Origin: Serratia sp. UGAL515B_01
GTDB taxonomy: Bacteria; Pseudomonadota; Gammaproteobacteria; Enterobacterales; Enterobacteriaceae
Assembly: GCF_033095805.1 (NCBI RefSeq)
Contig: NZ_CP109901.1
Location: 1,302,001 to 1,366,000 of the forward strand
Direction of reading: 5' to 3'
Length of the DNA: 64,000 nt
Shown: positions 58,485-64,000 of the stretch, piece by piece
Numbering within the stretch: position 1 is the stretch's first letter
How the letters are laid out: every line of letters starts with the position of its first letter
Translations under genes and position numbers: made by a program
The notes under the pieces: model-generated
What the model was told of the DNA's origin: nothing
Database searches by the model: none
The model's input: only the letters and a program-made list of their open reading frames with translations

Positions 58485-59306
58485 TTGTTTGCGAAAGTTG
58501 ATGACGCGCACTTCACCATTTCACAACGGCTCGATTTCTTCTTGTTTATTGCTGTGAGTACCGGTGAACTGCTTCATACCATTGATTTCATATCGCACAA
58601 GGTGACAAGAGGACGATGGCTCCTCGTTAAGCCAGGTCAGATTCAACAAATCGACCGTTCTTGCTATTGGGATGGTTTTTTTGTGCCAATCAGTTCTGAG
58701 GTTCTCGAATCAGCAGTCGGCAGTCATTCAAGCAACGATGAAGCCCATTTACTGATGGCGTTGCAAAAGATGCCCTCTGTCCTCAACCTTACTGAGGAGC
58801 AGTCCCAACTGTGTTTCAATGCCATCGAACAGATAGCATTAGATGCACAACTCACTGGGCCCGTACATTTGATTGAAATGTTATTGAAACGGCAGTTGCA
58901 CGCCATTGTTCTGCGTTTACTCGTTAACCATCAGGCAAATATTGAAATCAACAGTAAACCGCCAGTCGCTTTTTTACTGTTTTTAAAATTCCGACGTGCC
59001 ATAGAAGATAATTTTCGTCAATGGCACCATGTGCATCAGTACCTGGACATGCTTGGTTGCTCAGAACGAACATTGGCGCGAGCATGTGAGGCGATCTCCG
59101 CGACCACGCCAAAAGAAATGATTGATGCACGCCTTGCACTAGAGGCAAAGCGCTTGTTGACTCATACTACTATCAAATCCAATCGAGTTGCCTCAGAGCT
59201 GGGTTTCGACGATGCCAGCTATTTCATCAAATTTTTTAAACGTATGGCAGGCTATACACCAGGTGAGTTTAAGAAACGACAAGGCGTCGTTCGTGAATTT
59301 AGATAA
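58485..59306 (+). CDS. AraC-family transcriptional regulator, 5' end shortened
   Basis: A 273-codon frame from a TTG. An N-terminal cupin-like sensing domain begins abruptly (FAKVDDAHFTISQRLDFFLF; GRWLLVKPGQIQQI), and a C-terminal pair of helix-turn-helix motifs is complete (CSERTLARACEAISATTPKE; VASELGFDDASYFIKFFKRM; GYTPGEFKKR). Relatives have some 20-30 more N-terminal residues, so the true start has probably been deleted and the gene may be dead. Ligand and targets unknown. About 230 bp downstream are gene-free. Confidence 0.75.
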   Translation: MFAKVDDAHFTISQRLDFFLFIAVSTGELLHTIDFISHKVTRGRWLLVKPGQIQQIDRSCYWDGFFVPISSEVLESAVGSHSSNDEAHLLMALQKMPSVLNLTEEQSQLCFNAIEQIALDAQLTGPVHLIEMLLKRQLHAIVLRLLVNHQANIEINSKPPVAFLLFLKFRRAIEDNFRQWHHVHQYLDMLGCSERTLARACEAISATTPKEMIDARLALEAKRLLTHTTIKSNRVASELGFDDASYFIKFFKRMAGYTPGEFKKRQGVVREFR

Positions 59307-59535
59307 GCAGGCGCAACGCTCGTCCAAGATAGAGGGGGCTGTGAACCCCTCTCTGAAGGTTCGTATCGCGCATCCATGCGTTCAACGTCGGCTAACCTGC
59401 ATCACCTCCATCTGTAGCACTATTGCGCTCAGCTATTTAGGCTCCTGGAATGAATGACAAATCTGCAGAGAACCGATTTGGACGTATTTGCAGTTTTGTC
59501 ATGCAACTCTAATTATTTAATGTATAGAAGCTTAC

Positions 59536-60837
59536 TTACTCTCTTGAGCATGTCTCTGAGTTTAAACTTTCCTTGGTATCCCCAGGTACATTACCCGCAA
59601 AGCGTCGAACTCGATCCAGCAATGCCGCAGACGAGTGTTCATAATCATAACAATAAGGCGGCACAGGCACTTGGTGGGCGTTATAATCTTCAAGCACCTC
59701 ACGTGCGTCGGCCAGATAAAGATTATCCCTGACCTTCAAAAAAGCCTTTGCGTCATGTGTGTACCCATACAGATCTTTTGTCTCGTTATAGCGTTGCTGG
59801 TCGGACTCACCATTTTTCAATGTGCTTCTGGCAGGCGCACTAGCAATATAATTGCAATAACTGACATTCACTCCCTCCACAGTCGGAAAGAAATCTGGCT
59901 CATTACAAGGCCTTTGGGAGAGGTTAACGAAGATATTTCCCTCCACCAATGCTCGAGCTTCAAGGCTGAAACTCATACCGTAAAAATCCCAGTTCTCCAA
60001 GACATTGTTATAAAGATGGAATGTGCCGAATTGTGCCCTTGGGTTACGTTGCACCGTGTTGAAGAAATAATTGTGATGCAAAGTGACCCGAGCCTGGGAG
60101 TCACGATCATAATGTTCGAATAAATTGTTCGACGTGATATTATTGAGCAACATCACCTTATTATCATCATGAAAACGAATCCATGACAGCGTTACGTCCG
60201 TCGCGCCGTTTTTAACGTTAACCAACCGGTCAGAGAAACGTGATAAATCGAGATGATTGATCCAGATCGTATGTGAAAAATTAGCGATATTGATAGCCTG
60301 TGAAAAGGTACGTAACCGTCCATCTATAGTTAGATGAGTGACGATGACATTCTCGCTATTATAGATGCCCAGTCCATAATCCAGCAGCTTCACCTGCTGA
60401 TCACGACCATCAATCGTCACGTTGGAAGGTACCCGAATCTGTGAATTGAGCTTGATCGTCATGTCGGATGCAAAACGTATCCAGATAGGTTCATGCGAAT
60501 CACTTGCTTGTTCAATCGCTTCTCGCAGAGTCTTTGACCCAGCATCTTCCCTTGATGACACGAGCACGACGCGTCCTTCTAGTCCTCCCGTCGCGAAGCG
60601 GCCGTATCCTTGTCGTTGCGCTAGAAGAGATTTTACAAATGCACAATCTGCCGATGCCCTGGGGCATACTTGGAGTATTTGGGATGCAGGGTAGGCTTGT
60701 GAGATCGGCGCAATGACACAGAATGTAATAAGTAGCATGTTTGATATACGCACAACGAACCCGTTGGCAAATAGTCGACATACATCGCTCCTATTATTGA
60801 GCGAGTCATGAATACGCCGATCCCTGTGTTTACCCAT
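59536..60837 (-). CDS. PL1-fold polysaccharide lyase, probably VexL-like
   Basis: A 433-residue right-handed beta-helix protein of the pectate-lyase (PL1) type: [18 protein letters not shown], then [20 protein letters not shown] and [20 protein letters not shown], which carry the family's conserved calcium-site and catalytic basic residues. A hydrophobic segment at about residues 34-46 ([13 protein letters not shown]) is a likely signal sequence, so it should act in the periplasm or outside. Its start overlaps the tviC-like stop by eight bases. In that setting the best match is VexL, the periplasmic Vi-polysaccharide lyase known from Achromobacter. Substrate is inferred. Confidence 0.75.
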   Translation of the reverse strand: MGKHRDRRIHDSLNNRSDVCRLFANGFVVRISNMLLITFCVIAPISQAYPASQILQVCPRASADCAFVKSLLAQRQGYGRFATGGLEGRVVLVSSREDAGSKTLREAIEQASDSHEPIWIRFASDMTIKLNSQIRVPSNVTIDGRDQQVKLLDYGLGIYNSENVIVTHLTIDGRLRTFSQAINIANFSHTIWINHLDLSRFSDRLVNVKNGATDVTLSWIRFHDDNKVMLLNNITSNNLFEHYDRDSQARVTLHHNYFFNTVQRNPRAQFGTFHLYNNVLENWDFYGMSFSLEARALVEGNIFVNLSQRPCNEPDFFPTVEGVNVSYCNYIASAPARSTLKNGESDQQRYNETKDLYGYTHDAKAFLKVRDNLYLADAREVLEDYNAHQVPVPPYCYDYEHSSAALLDRVRRFAGNVPGDTKESLNSETCSRE

Positions 60838-61915
60838 GTTGCATACTCACATCGGCGAGCAAATGCACGTACCATGGCAGTGCTTCTTTCATCCCCGCTT
60901 TCAGATCGAATAGTGGTACATAGCCTAGACCGAGCTGTGCCTTGGATACATCGGCTTGAGAATGGCGCACGTCACCTGCTCTTGGTGTCTTGTAGATAGG
61001 TTGGCGATCATAATCAAATCCTAGCAATGCCATATTGTTGCGTATGATCTCGAACAACTGATTAAGGGTAGTGCGTCCGCCCACAGCGACGTTGTAGACT
61101 TCGCTCCTCCCGGTCATATCTTGCAACGCGGCGCGTAGATTAGCTTGTACTACATTGCCGATGTAACAAAAATCGCGGCTGGTCTCTCCATCGCCAAAAA
61201 TTTCGACATCCTTCCCTGCGAGCATCGCAGCGATCCATTTAGGGATCACCGCTGCATATGCACCTGCAGGGTCTTGGCGCGCACCAAAAACATTAAAGTA
61301 GCGTAACCCGATCGATTCGAAACCGTAGGTGCGAGCATAAACCCCAGCATAAATTTCGTTGACTAGTTTGGTGACAGCATAAGGTGATAGTGGATTACCA
61401 ATACGATCCTCACGCTTGGGCAAATTTGGCTCATCACCATAGGTTGAACTGGAAGCGGCATAAACAAAGCGCCGAACCTGCGCGCACCGCGCGGCATCGA
61501 GCATGTTCAGGAAACCCGTGACGTTTACGCCATGACTTGTCAATGGATCATTCACTGAACGAGGCACAGAACCCAACGCTGCCTGATGCAATACGTAATC
61601 GATTTGCTTGACAGCTTGGGTACAGTCGCTGAGGTTTCTCACGTCGGCTTCAATAAACGAGAAACGGCGCCAGCGCTCTGCACCTACGCGATCTCTGACC
61701 TCATCAAGATTACGCTGATGACCCGTAGCGAAATTATCTAACCCACGAACATCCTGTCCAAGCATCAGTAGGGTTTCTACCAGATTGGAACCAATAAAGC
61801 CGGCGGCTCCGGTTACCAACCAGCGTGAGCGCTGAGAGAGCAATTGTTCACACAAAGCCTGCTGGGTAGCGTGCTGTGCCCATGTAGGCAACAAGAGATT
61901 TTGGTTAATAGCCAT
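60830..61915 (-). CDS. tviC: UDP-sugar C4-epimerase, TviC/WbpP-like
   Basis: Extended short-chain dehydrogenase of 361 residues. The NAD loop is [17 protein letters not shown] and the catalytic pair is in [11 protein letters not shown] after [13 protein letters not shown]. The N-terminal extension of about 30 residues, [34 protein letters not shown] and [18 protein letters not shown] match TviC and WbpP. TviC turns UDP-N-acetylglucosaminuronate into the galacto form, the building block of Vi antigen. It is coupled to the downstream lyase gene. Whether the substrate is the uronate or UDP-GlcNAc cannot be told from sequence alone. Confidence 0.85.
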   Translation of the reverse strand: MAINQNLLLPTWAQHATQQALCEQLLSQRSRWLVTGAAGFIGSNLVETLLMLGQDVRGLDNFATGHQRNLDEVRDRVGAERWRRFSFIEADVRNLSDCTQAVKQIDYVLHQAALGSVPRSVNDPLTSHGVNVTGFLNMLDAARCAQVRRFVYAASSSTYGDEPNLPKREDRIGNPLSPYAVTKLVNEIYAGVYARTYGFESIGLRYFNVFGARQDPAGAYAAVIPKWIAAMLAGKDVEIFGDGETSRDFCYIGNVVQANLRAALQDMTGRSEVYNVAVGGRTTLNQLFEIIRNNMALLGFDYDRQPIYKTPRAGDVRHSQADVSKAQLGLGYVPLFDLKAGMKEALPWYVHLLADVSMQHG

Positions 61916-62261
61916 TTTTATATCAGGGTCCGTTGAATGAAAGATTAATATCCTCCCCAGACTTCAAGTTACATGGGAGCAGCGTTCTTTAGCACCCGTC
62001 ACATAGTTAGCGATGTGACGGGTGACTCTCGATCTTTCCGCCTGCATGCACTCGAATTATCTGGAGTGTATATCGTCGCTCTACTGTCAGTGCCCGCCGG
62101 TATTTTCAAACGGGCAGATAACTCAGACGCAACGTGCAACAAGATTGATAATTTGCCTCTTTATACATGCTTAGGTGGTGTTCTGAATGAAGGATTGAGC
62201 AACGTAAAAGTTGCGGTATTGACACCTCCACCTCATTATTTCCCCTTGTACAATGCAATGC
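61916..62261. other. Gap between vexD-like and tviC-like genes with perfect hairpin
   Basis: A 346-bp gene-free gap inside an otherwise tight gene cluster. A 12-bp perfect stem (CACCCGTCACAT at 61993-62004 with ATGTGACGGGTG at 62013-62024, 8-base loop) stands 78 bp upstream of the tviC-like start and has no T-run. Nearby ACTTCAAGTTAC at 61961-61972 recalls the ends of intergenic palindromic repeats. The gap may hold a separate promoter for the epimerase and lyase. Confidence 0.5.
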
Positions 62262-63563
62262 TCAGCTATACCGCAATGCACGATATGTTCCTGTAATAAC
62301 TCGGTAAAGAAACGCCAACAGTAAACCAAGCACAAGTGCTTCGAGCAGGATCAGCGGCGCATTAGGACTACTTGGCCGATCACCTGGTTCAGGGTGTACG
62401 ATGATGCTCAGATAGCGCTGCAACCGCAGCGTGCTGATGAATGATTGCTGATAATTCTGTCGTGCCGTTGCAAGATTAGCTTCAGCAAACAGCTGAGCAT
62501 TCTTGAGCGCCTCATAGGTTTTAAGCCGATCAGCCTCGGTATCTCCAAGGCCACTCAGACGCTGGCGGGTATCGGCCAGACGTTTTTGTAACGCCGCGAC
62601 CTGTATTTTCATCGCCTCCATCATCGGGTGGTCGGGATTTCCCAGTGCACGGAGCTTATAAAGATTGATGTATGCTGTATTGAGTTCCCCTTCGAGCTGA
62701 CTGAGTTGCGAGAGTTGCATCGCAGTATCTGCAGCAGGATCGATATTGCCGTTCTTAATGCGCCAGTTCGCTAGTCCTTCCAGTGCTTGGAGAGCCTGCT
62801 GCTCGGCCAGTGCGACCGCTTGCTGGCTAACCTTCAGCGCGTCGGCAATGCCTTTTTCATCCATTTTATGTACAAACTGTTGAGCCAGATCGATTAATGC
62901 AAGCGAAATCATCTTGGCGTCGTCCGGCGAAAAAGCGTTGACCTCCATCAGATTGATCTGTTCTTGCATGCTGTACGACATATTGACCAGAGACTTATAA
63001 GCCTCATACAGTGCATCGTCACTGGCATCAGGCATCAACCTGTTCATAGGATCGAATGTTGTATTTGTCAGGTAACGGCGCAGTCCGATCTTCTTGTCTA
63101 GCTGATGCATTGCGTCACGTGAATTTAGAAAACTGTTGACAGCCCAGCCGTCCACCAAACTCCCCGATGTGTTACTACCCGTTGAAATCAGGCTAGTGAC
63201 GTTGTTAAGTGGTGTCTGGCTTTGCTGATCGCTGGCACGTACCGAAAAACGGGACTCTGCCGTATAGCGTGGCGTGGCCACAAACATCAAATACAGAATT
63301 GCCAGTATCATGGGTACCAGAATAAGCGTAGCCATAATGCAACGCTGTATACGCCGCGTGCGGAGTGCACTCACTCGGAGTCGATGCCGATAAGCCATTT
63401 CCGATTGCGAATCAGTCTCAGAAAATGAGGGATTCTGCAGCGGCGGAACTGTCGTTGAATGGATCGGTCCCTTGTGCGTATGAATCGTTTCGGTTTTGTC
63501 TTGCTGGGAATCTCCCGATGCAGTCTGCGAGGTTTTCCTCAATGCGAAATCTATTTCGCTCAT
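62262..63563 (-). CDS. vexD: Capsule export inner-membrane protein, VexD/KpsE-like
   Basis: Polysaccharide co-polymerase of the PCP-3 family that links the ABC exporter to the outer-membrane channel. Of 433 residues, a charged cytoplasmic N-terminus of about 75 is followed by a first membrane helix (MATLILVPMILAILYLMFVA), a periplasmic domain with the family's TPRYTAESRFSVR start and a long coiled coil (about 240-380), and a second helix near the end (APLILLEALVLGLLLAFLYR). The length agrees with Salmonella VexD (434 as I recall). The start overlaps vexC by 146 bp; a start at 63398 would avoid this. Confidence 0.85.
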   Translation of the reverse strand: MSEIDFALRKTSQTASGDSQQDKTETIHTHKGPIHSTTVPPLQNPSFSETDSQSEMAYRHRLRVSALRTRRIQRCIMATLILVPMILAILYLMFVATPRYTAESRFSVRASDQQSQTPLNNVTSLISTGSNTSGSLVDGWAVNSFLNSRDAMHQLDKKIGLRRYLTNTTFDPMNRLMPDASDDALYEAYKSLVNMSYSMQEQINLMEVNAFSPDDAKMISLALIDLAQQFVHKMDEKGIADALKVSQQAVALAEQQALQALEGLANWRIKNGNIDPAADTAMQLSQLSQLEGELNTAYINLYKLRALGNPDHPMMEAMKIQVAALQKRLADTRQRLSGLGDTEADRLKTYEALKNAQLFAEANLATARQNYQQSFISTLRLQRYLSIIVHPEPGDRPSSPNAPLILLEALVLGLLLAFLYRVITGTYRALRYS

Positions 63564-64000
63564 AAATCAGAGCCTTTATACAATAGTCCGTCATCTGTGA
63601 ATGACGATAAGTGGAAAGTATTAGTGTGCGGTTTACCAATCGAGCCTCAAACAACGCCCGCCATAGCTTTGTGAAACGGCAGGGCTCAAACGGTATTGCA
63701 CCATCTATAATGTAAATATCGAAATTAGGTATCAGGGCTAACGCAAAAGAAAATTCTTGGCGTACATGAAGCGGCCAGTCAACCATGGGTTTTGAAAGGT
63801 ACTCTGGGGTTGTCATCAGGTCTGACAGCCAGTCGATAGAAGCGCGTACATCCTGGCCATAAAGGTTGCAGACAAGTTGCACCATTTTCAGACCGGATCC
63901 TTTGCCACGAATAAAGCCCTGGCGACCCATCGGCCATGAGACGAGCCCACCATGTTGGACCAGCCCACGAAGGGGAGGGCGTATCCCTGCAAGCACGTCT
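63418..64000 (-). CDS. vexC: Capsule export ABC ATPase, VexC/KpsT-like (partial)
   Basis: The 5' part lies beyond the window. The visible 194 codons begin just after Walker A (LAGIRPPLRGLVQ) and contain GLVSWPMGRQGFIRG, a family landmark, then VRQEFSFALALIPNFDIYII and RFTKLWRALFEARL. The signature region lacks an SGM/SGG-like motif, Walker B reads IIDG instead of IIDE, and the switch histidine is a tyrosine (LSTYRH). It either belongs to a divergent branch of these exporters or has lost activity. The 3' end overlaps vexD by 146 bp. Confidence 0.78.
   Translation of the reverse strand, partial: DVLAGIRPPLRGLVQHGGLVSWPMGRQGFIRGKGSGLKMVQLVCNLYGQDVRASIDWLSDLMTTPEYLSKPMVDWPLHVRQEFSFALALIPNFDIYIIDGAIPFEPCRFTKLWRALFEARLVNRTLILSTYRHSQMTDYCIKALIYERNRFRIEENLADCIGRFPARQNRNDSYAQGTDPFNDSSAAAESLIF

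Noticed and set aside
40726..64000. Second attachment site for the island (copy of the tRNA-Ser 3' end)
   Set aside because: Scanning for the T-loop and CTCCTCCGCCA end found no second copy in the window.
1..64000. matS sites (GTGACRNYGTCAC) expected near matP
   Set aside because: No full match was noticed on reading by eye. The scan was not exhaustive, so absence is not claimed.

Overview
The window comes from a gammaproteobacterium of the order Enterobacterales. Bases 1 to about 40,725 carry a backbone block whose gene order matches the Escherichia coli 20-22 minute region gene for gene: ompF, asnS, pncB, pepN, ssuEADCB, pyrD, zapC, ycbX, rlmL, uup, pqiABC, rmf, fabA, ycbZ, matP, ompA, sulA, sxy, yccS, yccF, helD, mgsA, yccT, yccU, hspQ, rlmI, yccX, tusE, yccA, tRNA-Ser. 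Protein details, intergenic palindromic repeats of the Serratia/Yersinia kind and a Yersinia-type I-F CRISPR repeat point to the Yersiniaceae, most likely Serratia or a near relative. The genus is an inference and was not tested by a search.

The backbone covers outer-membrane porins and anchors (OmpF, OmpA), NAD salvage (PncB), peptide degradation (PepN), alkanesulfonate uptake and desulfonation (Ssu), pyrimidine synthesis (PyrD), ribosome and rRNA maintenance (RlmL, RlmI, Uup, Rmf), lipid transport and fatty-acid synthesis (PqiABC, FabA), chromosome Ter organisation and division control (MatP, SulA, ZapC), and tRNA thiolation (TusE). It has three blemishes: an IS4-family transposase remnant between matP and ompA, a frameshifted yccT, and a 272-bp MITE-like element between yccX and tusE.

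From the tRNA-Ser(UGA) gene at 40,638 to the right edge the sequence becomes a patchwork of accessory DNA. A decayed P4-type integrase lies next to the tRNA. A 7.7-kb GC-rich cdiA-type gene follows, with its own toxin tip and a zinc-knuckle immunity gene, but no cdiB partner is in view. Next come a SymE-like gene, an IS66 remnant, a GC-rich phage/ICE-like stretch, and a displaced VENN toxin tip with a membrane immunity protein. These are followed by a broken tyrosine recombinase, a 5'-truncated J-domain-type gene, and a type I-F CRISPR array (9 clear repeats) with no cas genes in the window. Then come a DUF2878 gene, a dead IS1 copy, and an outer-membrane-protein fragment head to head with a shortened AraC regulator.

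The right edge (59.5-64 kb) holds part of a capsule cluster resembling the Vi-antigen locus: a vexC-like ABC ATPase (cut by the window edge), a vexD-like chain-length/export protein, a tviC-like UDP-sugar 4-epimerase, and a polysaccharide lyase of the PL1 fold resembling the periplasmic lyase VexL of Achromobacter. All read leftwards. Together they suggest an ABC-transporter-exported, uronic-acid-type capsule with its own periplasmic depolymerase. The remaining tvi and vex genes would lie to the right of the window.
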